The notes under the pieces: generated by a model
Database searches by the model: none
Seen by the model: only the letters and a program-made list of their open reading frames with translations
Told to the model about the DNA's origin: nothing
Assembly: GCA_964517495.1 (NCBI GenBank)
Contig: CAZFER010000075.1
Span: 1 to 30,320 of the forward strand
Direction: 5' to 3'
Source: CAZFER01 sp964517495
GTDB taxonomy: Bacteria > Hinthialibacterota > Hinthialibacteria > Hinthialibacterales > Hinthialibacteraceae
Length of the DNA: 30,320 nt
Position numbers and translations under genes: made by a program
Shown: positions 17,337-26,317 of the stretch, piece by piece
How the letters are laid out: each line of letters starts with the position of its first letter
Position numbering within the stretch: the first letter of the stretch is position 1

Positions 17337-18698
17337 ATGAAACGGTTAACAATCTATTTCGTTTTTTCGATTTTTTTAGCAATGGGCGGACTTATCCTCT
17401 CGGCGGATGATGATATCCCGCGCGTCTGGGATACCACCAAATTACCCTTGAATCTTGATCAACAAGAGGATCAACAATATGGTAAAACGCCCGAAGAATA
17501 CATGCCTTATGGTAGATTTACCAAACCCTATAAACGATTTTTCCTTGAACCACTGCAATATCGTGGGTATGGACGCCATATCCCCGAACCTGAACATGTG
17601 GATACGGTAAAGATTGGTTTCATCGGTCCGATTATGAAAACCGTCTCTGTCGCTACAGGAGGCGCCTCACACGAAGAGCCACTTGGTGTCAAAATGCTTC
17701 AAGGAGCCCGCTTGGCGATCGAACAGGCTAATGCTCGTGGTGGATTCAGAGATGGAACACCATATGAATTAGTCGTCAAAAACGATAACGGTCTGTGGGG
17801 GGCTTCTGGAAATGAAATCATCGATTTGGCCTATAAGGATAAAGTCTGGGCGATCCTGGGGACCATCGATGGCGCCAATAGCCATATCGCCATTCGGGTG
17901 GCATTGAAAATTGAAATTGCCATGATGAATACCGGTGATACTGATCCCACATTTGTGGAAACAAACATCCCGTGGGTGTTTCGCAATATCACCGATGATC
18001 GTCAGATGTGCTATCTTTTGGCTGATTATGTCTTCAAAAAGTTAAAGCTCACTCGGGTTGCAGCCTTGCGTGCGAACAATCGTTATGGACGGATGAGTAT
18101 CGATGAATTTCGTGATGCCGCCACCCGCTCCGGCCATCCGTTTGTGACAGAATTAAATTATAAAGTCGGGGATACCGATTTTTCCGCCCAACTGGAACGC
18201 ATTAAAGCGCTTGATCCGGAAGTCGTTATGACATACGGCAACGCCGAGGAGTCCGCATTGATTGTCAAACAAATGCGTGAGATGGGTATGAATCAGCTAT
18301 TCTTGGGCAGTGACCGGTTAGTCACCCAGGAATTTATTGATATCGTGGGTGAAGACGAAGATAAAGTGATCGCCGGCTATCCTTACGATCCATATAGTGA
18401 ACATGAAAGATATATGGAATTCTGCCATGATTTTAAAGCCCGCTACGGTGAGGAGCCAGAAACATATGCATCACATGCCTACGATGGAATGAACATGATT
18501 ATCGAAGCCATTGAAAAAGCGGGTTTAAACCGAGCACTGATTCGTGATGAATTGGCCAGGATTAAAACCTTCCATGGAGTGACCGGCAAAAAGGAATTCG
18601 ATCCCATTTTCTCCAATCGATCATCCGCCTATTTGGCCATGTTAAAAGACGGTGAATTTACGTTCCATTCCCGCGAAGAACTATTTGATGATGAATAA
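17337..18698 (+). CDS. ABC-type substrate-binding protein, branched-chain-amino-acid/urea class (453 aa)
   Basis: A clear AGGGAGA precedes the ATG. A signal peptide (about 1-22) is followed by an unusual ~68-residue extension rich in charged and aromatic residues, and then a type I periplasmic-binding fold from about residue 91 (TVKIGFIGP, GARLAIEQANARGGFRDG, KVWAILGTIDGANSHIA, VAALRANNRYGRMSIDEFRD, LFLGSDRLVTQEFIDIVGED). This is the Peripla_BP_6 / LivJ-like class. No permease or ATPase gene is anywhere in the window. With cytochromes upstream, it may deliver substrate to a redox enzyme or act as a sensor rather than feed a transporter (inference). A paralogue overlaps its 3' end. Confidence 0.85.
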   Translation: MKRLTIYFVFSIFLAMGGLILSADDDIPRVWDTTKLPLNLDQQEDQQYGKTPEEYMPYGRFTKPYKRFFLEPLQYRGYGRHIPEPEHVDTVKIGFIGPIMKTVSVATGGASHEEPLGVKMLQGARLAIEQANARGGFRDGTPYELVVKNDNGLWGASGNEIIDLAYKDKVWAILGTIDGANSHIAIRVALKIEIAMMNTGDTDPTFVETNIPWVFRNITDDRQMCYLLADYVFKKLKLTRVAALRANNRYGRMSIDEFRDAATRSGHPFVTELNYKVGDTDFSAQLERIKALDPEVVMTYGNAEESALIVKQMREMGMNQLFLGSDRLVTQEFIDIVGEDEDKVIAGYPYDPYSEHERYMEFCHDFKARYGEEPETYASHAYDGMNMIIEAIEKAGLNRALIRDELARIKTFHGVTGKKEFDPIFSNRSSAYLAMLKDGEFTFHSREELFDDE

Positions 18699-19887
18699 AC
18701 TTCCTTTAAAACATCTTTTTATCTGTTTTATCGCCCCACTAATTGGGGCGATTTTGTTTTCATGGTACAGTGCGTTTGGTACCGATCTATATCATTCTCA
18801 AATCCCTCATAAACGCATGTTGGATGATCCTCTCCAGTTTACTGGTCCTGATAGCCTGAAGATGAAACTGGATGAGTTGGATGAAATCCGAATCGGCTTT
18901 TTTGCCCCCAAATCACATCATCCTGTAGGACAAGCGATGTGGCAGGGGGCCTTGCTTGCGGTTGAACAGATTAATGACAAAGGGGGAATACATGGTATCC
19001 CTATCTCATTGATCCAGCGCTGGGCTGATGAGCCTTGGGGAGCGGGTTCAAAGGAAGTTATACGCCTTGTTTACGAGGATAAAGTCTGGGCCGTTATTGG
19101 CTCAATCGATGGTGATACCACCCATATTGCAGAACAAATCGTCACCAAAGTGCACGTTCCTCTTTTGGCACCGGTCTCTTCTGATCCCACCTTAACCCAT
19201 ATACGCATCCCTTGGATATTTCGTCTTCCTCCTGATGATGCCAGCCAAGCGAAAGTCTTAATCGATGAAATGATAGAACATCGATCCTTCAAACGAATAG
19301 GAATCATTACAACGACCGATCACGATGGCCGGATTGCCACCTATGAATTTGAACAAACGTTAAAACAAAAACAATGTCCACCTCTTTTTCATTTTTACAT
19401 ACCTCCCACATTTGAATCAGGAAGAGATACCATAACACAAATAATAGGCCAAAAGCCTGACGCATTTCTCATGCGGGTGACGTTAAATAGTTTGCAAGGC
19501 ATATTGAAGGAGTTTCAACATGCAAAACTGGATATTCCTGTCTTTATCCCCTGGATTCCTGGGATTGACATGAATAACGTGCAAAACATATGGAACCACG
19601 ATTTGATCATGGTGGAACCTTTTTGCTTGGATATTAATAGAAAATTGTATCAGGATTTTCGCAAACACTATTTGGGTCGATACAAAGAACCACCTTCTTT
19701 CTGTGCTGGATATGCTTATGATGCTGTTAATCTCATCGCTGAGTCATTTCGTAAGTCAGGACCAAGCAGGCTGGGCTTGCGAAAGGCGCTTGCTGAACAA
19801 TCTGGTTACAAAGGTGTAACAGGCGCCATCAAATGGGATAACGGTGGTGGAAACACAACTCCCCCATGCCCCATAAAATGTGAATAA
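18688..19887 (+). CDS. Second ABC-type substrate-binding protein, paralogue of the preceding one (399 aa)
   Basis: The start overlaps the end of the previous gene: ATGATG at 18688 lies inside its last codons, with GAAGA about 9 bases upstream, so translation is probably coupled. A hydrophobic signal (about residues 5-28) precedes a type I binding fold (EIRIGFFAPKSHHPVG, GALLAVEQINDKGGIHG, KVWAVIGSIDGDTTHIAEQI, IGIITTTDHDGRIATYEFEQ). The blocks DKVWA-IG-IDG and IPW-FR are shared with the upstream protein, so this is an old tandem duplication with strong divergence. The N-terminal extension is shorter, and the C-terminus ends soon after the GVTGAIKWDN motif. The ligand is unknown. It is probably the last gene of the tight operon, because the next gene is 83 bp away. 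Confidence 0.83.
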   Translation: MMNKLPLKHLFICFIAPLIGAILFSWYSAFGTDLYHSQIPHKRMLDDPLQFTGPDSLKMKLDELDEIRIGFFAPKSHHPVGQAMWQGALLAVEQINDKGGIHGIPISLIQRWADEPWGAGSKEVIRLVYEDKVWAVIGSIDGDTTHIAEQIVTKVHVPLLAPVSSDPTLTHIRIPWIFRLPPDDASQAKVLIDEMIEHRSFKRIGIITTTDHDGRIATYEFEQTLKQKQCPPLFHFYIPPTFESGRDTITQIIGQKPDAFLMRVTLNSLQGILKEFQHAKLDIPVFIPWIPGIDMNNVQNIWNHDLIMVEPFCLDINRKLYQDFRKHYLGRYKEPPSFCAGYAYDAVNLIAESFRKSGPSRLGLRKALAEQSGYKGVTGAIKWDNGGGNTTPPCPIKCE

Positions 19888-19970
19888 TGGTTATCCAAAC
19901 TTTCTCCTCTCGTTTTTCCCCTGTAACATGTTAGGATGATTTGATCAAATCTTAAAAAAAGGCAAATAGT

Positions 19971-21977
19971 ATGATGAAATATATATTAAATTTTCTATTC
20001 ATGATTACTTTGTTAATCTTTACCGGCTGCTCTGGAGAAACCAATCATCCCAATGTCGTTTTGTTGACATTGGACACCCTTCGTGCAGACGCAATGGGAT
20101 GTTATGGAAATGAAACAATTAAAACTCCCCATCTTGACCGACTGGCTGATGAAGGCGTTTTGTTCCTTGATACCATTTGCCAGATTCCCGCTACCTTAAC
20201 CTCCCATACCGCCATCATGACCGGACGAAATCCCAAAACCACCGGCGTTCGTTTTCGAACCGCCCATGTCCCTGATTTTGAAGAAACCTTGGCGGAGCGC
20301 TTTAAAGGCGAGGGGTATTACACCGCCGCTTTTATCAGCAGTTTTGTTTTGGCGCCTTCTTTTGGACTTGGTCAGGGATTTGATCGCTATGAAATGGGCA
20401 GCATGACCGCCAAAGGCGATAAAGTTCAATCCGAACGTCGCGCACAAGAAACCATTGACCAGGCGATTGAATATTTAAATGAAGGGAATAAAAAACCATT
20501 CTTTTTATGGGTACACCTGTATGATCCCCATAGCCCCTACGATGCCCCTGAACCCTATCGAACCATGTATGATCCCAATTATCAGGGCGATATGGATGGC
20601 TCAGTAAAAACCGTAACCCAAATGAAGGCCACTACCGGCCAAGGTCTTGATAAAGACGACCTCGAACATATGGAAGCTCTTTATTATGGTGAAGTGACGT
20701 ATATGGATCATCACATTGGCCGCTTGATCAATAAACTAACAAACATGGAAATACTGGATAATACGATCATCATTGCGATGGCTGATCACGGTGAAAATTT
20801 GGGTGAAGATGGCCGCTTTTTCCACGGCGATGATCTGTATCAACCCTCCATTCGCATTCCCTTTATCATGCGATACCCATCTCAGCTCCCCCAGGGATTG
20901 AAAATCTCTGAAATGGTGCAATCCATTGATGTGTATCCAACCCTTTCGGAATTGACTGACTTGCCACCTATCGCTGGGGTGGAAGGGAATTCCTTATTAC
21001 CGCTGATAAAAGAGGAATTATTTAAATCCAATCCAGGATATCTGGAAACCGAGGCGGATGTTGTTGTCGATGCCAATAAACTCTATGGTTTAAGAACAAA
21101 GACACATAAATTTATAAATCATAGTGCACATTTGCGGCCTAACACCCCCCTGGGGCTTTTTACTGAAATCCCACTAAATGGCCCCGCGATTGTGATGATG
21201 CGCATAAAGGGAAATGCCCCTATTCGCTTAATGGCTCATGTCCGTTATCGTACAAGGGAATTGTATAACAGCCGTGATTTCCAGGCTTTGTCAAAATTAA
21301 ATACAACTGTTGTACACGCAGTTACAGTTGGAACCGATCCCTTGCATCAAAAAGCAATGGATCAGAATACCTTCTTCTCGACACCGGAAGGTTGGAATCT
21401 TCAAATGACACCTGATATCCACCACCTTGCCCGGCAGTATGGTGAATCCCGCGGCTGGCCTACGGATTGGATGGTGATCGAGGGCGTTGGGGTGGATGCC
21501 GCCATCCCCCATCACCAGCAATCCGCTGAGTTGATTGTCGACCAGTTTGAACTCTATGCCCCCACATTAAAATTTCCTGATTCCCCTAAATATCGCACTC
21601 CCTTTTGGGTAATCGAAGACTTTGAAAACCAGTCAGCGAAAGGATTGGCCGATTCAGGCGAAGGCCCTGTTCACTCGATTGAATCAGAGTGGGTTTATGA
21701 ATCCGTTTTTGCTGGCAACCGTCAGCAAAAAGTCACGATTACCTTTCAGGGTGAAGTGAATCCTGACCAGCTGGATGAATTATTTCTGCTTGCAGATGAT
21801 CCTACTGAACAACATAATCTTTTAAAAGAGGATAAAACAGAAGCCGCTAAAGAAATCACCCAACAATGTCGATTACTCTTGGACACTTGGCGAGCAGGGA
21901 AGGGAATGCCCATGGAAGCGCAAATGCTTTCCCCCGCCCAACGCGAAGCCCTGGAAGCATTGGGGTATACGAATTAA
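19971..21977 (+). CDS. Sulfatase/alkaline-phosphatase-superfamily lipoprotein without the formylglycine Cys (668 aa)
   Basis: A lipobox (IFTGC, Cys20) is followed by the sulfatase-fold start VVLLTLDTLRADAMGCYG (metal ligand D35) and the block ICQIPATLTSHTAIMTGR. There the usual C-x-P-S-R is replaced by TLTSH (Thr75, His79), so no formylglycine can form. A second metal site is seen in MADHGENLGEDG. Such TLPSH-type members occur in the superfamily, and Thr may serve as nucleophile as in phosphodiesterases. Between LRTKTHKFI (about 375) and LFLLADDPTEQHNLL (about 603) there is an extra beta-rich region of about 215 residues, where ordinary sulfatases have only a short linker. It lies 83 bp after the binding-protein gene and may share its transcript. 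The substrate is unknown. Confidence 0.8.
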   Translation: MMKYILNFLFMITLLIFTGCSGETNHPNVVLLTLDTLRADAMGCYGNETIKTPHLDRLADEGVLFLDTICQIPATLTSHTAIMTGRNPKTTGVRFRTAHVPDFEETLAERFKGEGYYTAAFISSFVLAPSFGLGQGFDRYEMGSMTAKGDKVQSERRAQETIDQAIEYLNEGNKKPFFLWVHLYDPHSPYDAPEPYRTMYDPNYQGDMDGSVKTVTQMKATTGQGLDKDDLEHMEALYYGEVTYMDHHIGRLINKLTNMEILDNTIIIAMADHGENLGEDGRFFHGDDLYQPSIRIPFIMRYPSQLPQGLKISEMVQSIDVYPTLSELTDLPPIAGVEGNSLLPLIKEELFKSNPGYLETEADVVVDANKLYGLRTKTHKFINHSAHLRPNTPLGLFTEIPLNGPAIVMMRIKGNAPIRLMAHVRYRTRELYNSRDFQALSKLNTTVVHAVTVGTDPLHQKAMDQNTFFSTPEGWNLQMTPDIHHLARQYGESRGWPTDWMVIEGVGVDAAIPHHQQSAELIVDQFELYAPTLKFPDSPKYRTPFWVIEDFENQSAKGLADSGEGPVHSIESEWVYESVFAGNRQQKVTITFQGEVNPDQLDELFLLADDPTEQHNLLKEDKTEAAKEITQQCRLLLDTWRAGKGMPMEAQMLSPAQREALEALGYTN

Positions 21978-21994
21978 TAATGTTGATGAATGTG

Positions 21995-22930
21995 TTATTC
22001 TTCTAAATCTTCCCATTCCTTGACTTTGGTATTTGACTCAATGGTGGGATTTTCACCCCAGCGGGGTGCAACAGCGAGGGAATCATTCTCTTGTTCCACT
22101 ACTTCCTTGATGGTTTCTTCGTCGAAAGTGGGCCATGCTTCAGGAGGAGTAAAACCTTGATTTCGTTGCAAGACGAGTGCTTGAGGATACCGTTTTTTTA
22201 ATTCTCCCCAGGTGGTTTGTGCCCAATATTGTGGTTTTAGTACTTTTAACGGCACGCCTAATAAAGGACCAGAAACAGCTTTCCCACTTGGGGGCCACCA
22301 AAGGCTTTCGGTTTCCCGGTCCCAAAAGACAAACGCGTCACGCCCGTCCCACACAGGTTTATCAAAATAGGTATAACCGGAAAGAGCAAAAGTCAGGGTA
22401 TTGTTTTCATATTGGCGGCTATAAACTGCGCCCAGGTCGGCAAGGATGCAATAACAGGCGGCAATAGGGTGGCCTGCGATAGTATCATTAACCACCTCAT
22501 GGCGAATTAATAGATCGATGGGATAAACTTTAACCTGATTATTTACCTTAACGCCTAAAATGCGTGCTTCATCAGGCAACCAGGCATTGGCCTCATCGGT
22601 TGTAACAAATTGAGGATCAGTCAGGGCAGGGAATTGTTCCCGTCCAATCCCATAATGAAACTGCTCGGGATTGAGGGTCAGATTGGTGATATCAAAGTGT
22701 TCATTTTCGCTGCCTCCCCACAGCCAACTCTTGCCATCCTTTTCAATAACGATGGATTTTTCACTTCGGGAAGAAACACTACCCGCACTGGCGGCAAAGA
22801 TGTCACCATTCGTTTGATAAATAAAAATAATTTTGACAATCAATCCTATCGTACATGCGAGCAGGATGCTAAGTAAAACGGTGATGCGCTTGGATTTTGA
22901 CTTAAAGATTGTTCTAAAAAAATGTTTCAT
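21995..22930 (-). CDS. Membrane-anchored DUF3179 protein (about 311 aa)
   Basis: The N-terminus has a basic stretch and one membrane helix (about ITVLLSILLACTIGLIVKII). The rest matches DUF3179: LPDEARILGVKVNNQVKVYP, RHEVVNDTIAGHPIAACYC, SGYTYFDKPVWDGRDAFVFW and LWWPPSGKAVSGPLLG. I take the second ATG (ending at 22930), because the first one (22939) sits directly on the GGGGA that could serve as its ribosome site. Function of the family is not established. It is convergent with the sulfatase-like gene, with only 17 bp between the stops. It follows the large HZS-alpha-like gene on the same strand, but a terminator separates them. Confidence 0.82.
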   Translation of the reverse strand: MKHFFRTIFKSKSKRITVLLSILLACTIGLIVKIIFIYQTNGDIFAASAGSVSSRSEKSIVIEKDGKSWLWGGSENEHFDITNLTLNPEQFHYGIGREQFPALTDPQFVTTDEANAWLPDEARILGVKVNNQVKVYPIDLLIRHEVVNDTIAGHPIAACYCILADLGAVYSRQYENNTLTFALSGYTYFDKPVWDGRDAFVFWDRETESLWWPPSGKAVSGPLLGVPLKVLKPQYWAQTTWGELKKRYPQALVLQRNQGFTPPEAWPTFDEETIKEVVEQENDSLAVAPRWGENPTIESNTKVKEWEDLEE

Positions 22931-22964
22931 TATTCCCATTCCCCATGTATAGATTTATTCTTAC

Positions 22965-23014
22965 GAAAAAACCCAAAAGGATATCGATAAAACATGACTA
23001 AGTTTATCGATCCT
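22965..23014 (-). terminator. Intrinsic terminator downstream of the large HZS-alpha-like gene
   Basis: On the minus strand a stem (23014-23003 with 22991-22978, 12 pairs and a 2-base bulge, sharing CGATAAA/TTTATCG) is followed by TTTTGGGTTTTTT. It lies 43 bp after the stop of the gene ending at 23057 and before the DUF3179 start. Confidence 0.75.
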
Positions 23015-23056
23015 ATAATATTATATGGGGAGGGAGGTGAAAACCAAAATGAAATT

Positions 23057-26000
23057 CTATTCAGTCCTGCTTACATGTTTCGCCCACGTTTCCTGATCCT
23101 CTTCTGACATCTGCGCTCCCGGCATATCCAGACGAGGTCTTTGTTCCAGCATGGCTTTACCTTCTTCAATAATGGCCAAAGCGGCTTGATATTTATCAGG
23201 CGAGGATTGTTTTATCGTTTGCAGGCAAGGGCTTAATTCAGGACGGGTGAAATTGCATTGCGAGCCTTGCAACTCAGTGCTGATGTCTCCAACTTTGATT
23301 CCAGTCAGCTGCCGCAATCGTTTAATCTGATCGTTGTTAAGGGGAGAGCGCCCAAAGACATTATCAGGATAAACACTGGCATATGAACCATAATAAGGAG
23401 CATTCATATCGATCCAAGTGATGATACGGTCAAGGCTTTCCCGGTCTAGTTTAATGTCTTGATGACCCCTGAGCATAACTTCAACCAAACGGCTTCGATG
23501 AGAACCCCAAGCGTAGGCTGGGAGCACTTCGGGTGGACCGTCATCCACAGCTTTCACGAACAATTTCTCTTCCGCATTTTGATCGGGATACCAGCGCAAC
23601 GCCGATTTAGTTCGTAACTCGAGATAGGAGGTATTGAATACCAATCCCAAATCACCGGATAAGTTAAGTTTTTCACCTGCCGGCTTTCCGTAATCATGAC
23701 AGGACACACAATAACGGTTAAAAACAGGCTGAACTTCCGTAAGGTAATTAAAATCTCTTGGTGGACCATACCACGGTTGTAACTCGCTCGCTGGGCGTTT
23801 AAGCGCAAAAGAAGGCCGCTGCTTTTGGATAGTGGTAAGACGGTCTTCATGGCATCCCACACAACTCAAGGTCTCGCCGGGACGAACCATGGTGCCACTG
23901 CGCATGCTTTGGATCATCATACCGTTTTCGTCCAAAAGTTGGAAAAAGAGAAACGTGTCTGCCGGAACCTGAAAATAGGCAGAACCATCCGATTCCACCG
24001 GAACATCACCGAGAATGCGCTTATTATTGGTGCAATTGAAATTCATGGCGGGAGCCTGGGTCGCATCCAGGTTCCAATTGGTATGAGTCCAGAATAACTT
24101 CTTCGGTGCTTCAACGACACGCAGCGTTTTGACGGTTCCATCGCGCACGGCTTCCATACCAGTCCCTTGATAAACATCAGCAACGTAAAAGGTGCCTTCC
24201 TTTTTGCTTAAATCAACGTGTGATGGGATGACCGGTGGGCGTGGATGCGATTTCAAGGGAATTGGATCATAACAACCCTGTTCTTCTTCATGAATGCAAA
24301 TTTCATTGCCGAATACATCAATTAAAAATAGGCCAGTACGTTCCCCCTCCATGGTCCGTGAGCAAAGAAAATATTTATCGGAAAGAGGATAAGGATCTTC
24401 ATATTTGGTTGAAAGCCGTTTGAAATTATCAATCTGGCCACCAGCCGGATGATGGCGAACTTTACCTTTACCATAATCTTGATTGTTTGAAAGGTACGGT
24501 TCAATGTTGCCCGGCCAACTATGAACTATCGGTGATACTCCATCCAAACCTTTACGACGGTCAATGATGGCAATAGCCCCCCATGGTCGATCATGACAAG
24601 AACCCAAAGTCGCTACAACGAGTTCAGTATTGGGAATGGGCCGTGCATCGAGAATGGCGCCTGGCGACCAGGCGTTGTTGCCGTAATAAATTGCGTGATT
24701 GGTGCCATCCGGATTTACCGTCCATAAGCCAAAAGCAGGTCCGAAATGTTTATCCACATATTCCCAGCGATCATAAAGTATCCTGCCATCGGGCAAAAGA
24801 CAGGGATGGCCTTCAAACAAAGTGTTTCGTCCGATTTGCTGAATGTTGGTTCCATTCTCCGCCATGGTAAAAAGGTTCCCCATAATATGGCGGTTGCATT
24901 GGCAGTATTTTTTATCACGTGTGGAAACGAAGACAATATCACCATTAGGAAGATAAGCGGGATCAAAATCTGAAAGATGTGAGCCATCAGTCATCTGATT
25001 TAACTTTTCTTCTTGAAGGTTATATTCATAAATATGATAATCATCATCCTGATTATGGCGTAAAGAGAGGATGATCCGATCACCATCGTAGTGGGCTTCG
25101 GGGTCACGAACGATCCCCTCCGGGCAATCAATGAGTGTTTTAACCCTTCCGTCTTTGGGATCAAATAGACGCAATGCGCTTCCCTCGCGAAAACTGCCAG
25201 TGTTGATTTCCCCATTTTGAAAAAGGGTCGCCGTACTGTGATGGTCTGGAAGATATTGAGGACGTGCCACATATAGTATAGGTTGATCATTTAATAAGGG
25301 ATTATTCATCAAGGCATCCCGTTGGCATCGATACAATTCACTTTTAATGTTTTCTAAATCCTCAAATGCAATTTCAGCTATTTTACGTTTCAATTGTTTT
25401 AATGTCTGAAGATAGGTTTCCCCCTGTGGATATCGCTCACCAAATGTGGAGATCAAATCAGATACAGCTTGACGTGTGGATTGGAGTGTTTGTTTAAGTA
25501 TTAATGTTTCCGCTTTTAATTTCTTCTCGCGAATTACACGTTTTCTCTTTTCAAAACGCTCATCGGTCAGTAATGGATTAATATAGCCTTGGGCACGGAA
25601 ATCATCAAAAGTAACATGCCCCCATCCACCTTGGTGTTTGTCGACAATACGCAAAAAGCATGGCTTTCCATTCAAGGATTGAATATCCCACTCAATGCGC
25701 TGCATGACCTCCGTATTCCTGCCATGAACTGTCTTGAGTTCATTGCCTTCCAAATCACATAGGGCCACATAGGTATCAGAGTGGTTTCCACCTCCAATGA
25801 GAAACGACACCGTTGGACCTTGCAGAATGAAAACTGGCGATTCCAGCACCCCCGTCATCTGATCAGTGCGGGAACCATCCGATTTTTCCAACGTATTCAG
25901 ATAGAATCGGCCTTGTTTGTTATATTGAACCGTGGATTGGTTATGAAAAAACTCAATATCATTCAGTACCTTATCAAATTCCCCTTCAACAACCTGCCAC

Positions 26001-26116
26001 CCTTGCAAATCACCTTCCTCAAAATCAAAAACGATACAATTCGGTTTCGCAGGTATCGCCAGATTGGTTAACAATACAGAGATGATGCTAAAATAAAAAA
26101 GTTTTCTTGATATCAT
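23057..26116 (-). CDS. Large HZS-alpha-domain dihaem cytochrome with jelly-roll and propeller domains (1019 aa)
   Basis: GAGG lies 5 bases before the ATG, and a signal peptide (about 1-22) follows. Residues ~27-180 look like a jelly-roll binding domain (FDFEEGDLQGWQVVEGEF, HVTFDDFRAQG). Residues ~188-275 are a long charged helical, probably coiled, segment. A TolB-like propeller runs from ~285 to ~640 (FDPAYLPNGDIVFVSTRDKK, GHPCLLPDGRILYDRWEYVD). The HZS-alpha middle domain follows (RILGDVPVESDGSAYFQVPA, FQLLDENGMMIQSMRSGTM) with CVGCH at C752. A last cytochrome-type domain has CVSCH at C803. It belongs to the same broad family as the 684-residue protein at 9571 but is longer and has canonical haem motifs. 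Without HzsB/C it is not evidence of hydrazine synthesis. It appears monocistronic. Confidence 0.85.
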   Translation of the reverse strand: MISRKLFYFSIISVLLTNLAIPAKPNCIVFDFEEGDLQGWQVVEGEFDKVLNDIEFFHNQSTVQYNKQGRFYLNTLEKSDGSRTDQMTGVLESPVFILQGPTVSFLIGGGNHSDTYVALCDLEGNELKTVHGRNTEVMQRIEWDIQSLNGKPCFLRIVDKHQGGWGHVTFDDFRAQGYINPLLTDERFEKRKRVIREKKLKAETLILKQTLQSTRQAVSDLISTFGERYPQGETYLQTLKQLKRKIAEIAFEDLENIKSELYRCQRDALMNNPLLNDQPILYVARPQYLPDHHSTATLFQNGEINTGSFREGSALRLFDPKDGRVKTLIDCPEGIVRDPEAHYDGDRIILSLRHNQDDDYHIYEYNLQEEKLNQMTDGSHLSDFDPAYLPNGDIVFVSTRDKKYCQCNRHIMGNLFTMAENGTNIQQIGRNTLFEGHPCLLPDGRILYDRWEYVDKHFGPAFGLWTVNPDGTNHAIYYGNNAWSPGAILDARPIPNTELVVATLGSCHDRPWGAIAIIDRRKGLDGVSPIVHSWPGNIEPYLSNNQDYGKGKVRHHPAGGQIDNFKRLSTKYEDPYPLSDKYFLCSRTMEGERTGLFLIDVFGNEICIHEEEQGCYDPIPLKSHPRPPVIPSHVDLSKKEGTFYVADVYQGTGMEAVRDGTVKTLRVVEAPKKLFWTHTNWNLDATQAPAMNFNCTNNKRILGDVPVESDGSAYFQVPADTFLFFQLLDENGMMIQSMRSGTMVRPGETLSCVGCHEDRLTTIQKQRPSFALKRPASELQPWYGPPRDFNYLTEVQPVFNRYCVSCHDYGKPAGEKLNLSGDLGLVFNTSYLELRTKSALRWYPDQNAEEKLFVKAVDDGPPEVLPAYAWGSHRSRLVEVMLRGHQDIKLDRESLDRIITWIDMNAPYYGSYASVYPDNVFGRSPLNNDQIKRLRQLTGIKVGDISTELQGSQCNFTRPELSPCLQTIKQSSPDKYQAALAIIEEGKAMLEQRPRLDMPGAQMSEEDQETWAKHVSRTE

Positions 26117-26176
26117 GATTGCCTCAAAATTATGGTGATATGGTTAATTGTAGGTTATTGAAGGTAGGAAGTTAAG

Positions 26177-26302
26177 ATGGAAAATCTATCTTCTCGCAAT
26201 CAAGCGATTCATAAACAAGCCGAAGAAAACAAAGGCAGAGTTGAGAAAGTTTTGAAATATAATAATTACACTGAATGTTTTTCCATCCGTATCGCCGCAT
26301 AA
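26177..26302 (+). CDS. Small unrecognised ORF (41 aa), possibly a gene remnant
   Basis: ATG at 26177 is preceded by AGGAAG at about 5 bases and the frame ends at TAA 26302. The product starts MENLSSRNQAIHKQAEENKG, is hydrophilic and helix-prone, and matches nothing I know. It ends only 15 bp before the start of the broken regulator gene. It could be a real small protein or the 5' piece of a decayed gene. Confidence 0.3.
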   Translation: MENLSSRNQAIHKQAEENKGRVEKVLKYNNYTECFSIRIAA

Positions 26303-26317
26303 TATTGGAGAAACCCT

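Noticed and set aside
18640..18700. Frameshift splitting one binding protein into two
   Set aside because: Both proteins have their own export signal and a complete binding fold, so this is a tandem pair with overlapping ends.
20000..20300. Functional formylglycine sulfatase, with Cys70 as the modified residue
   Set aside because: Cys70 is five residues before the aligned position and is not followed by x-P-S-R; the aligned residue is Thr75.
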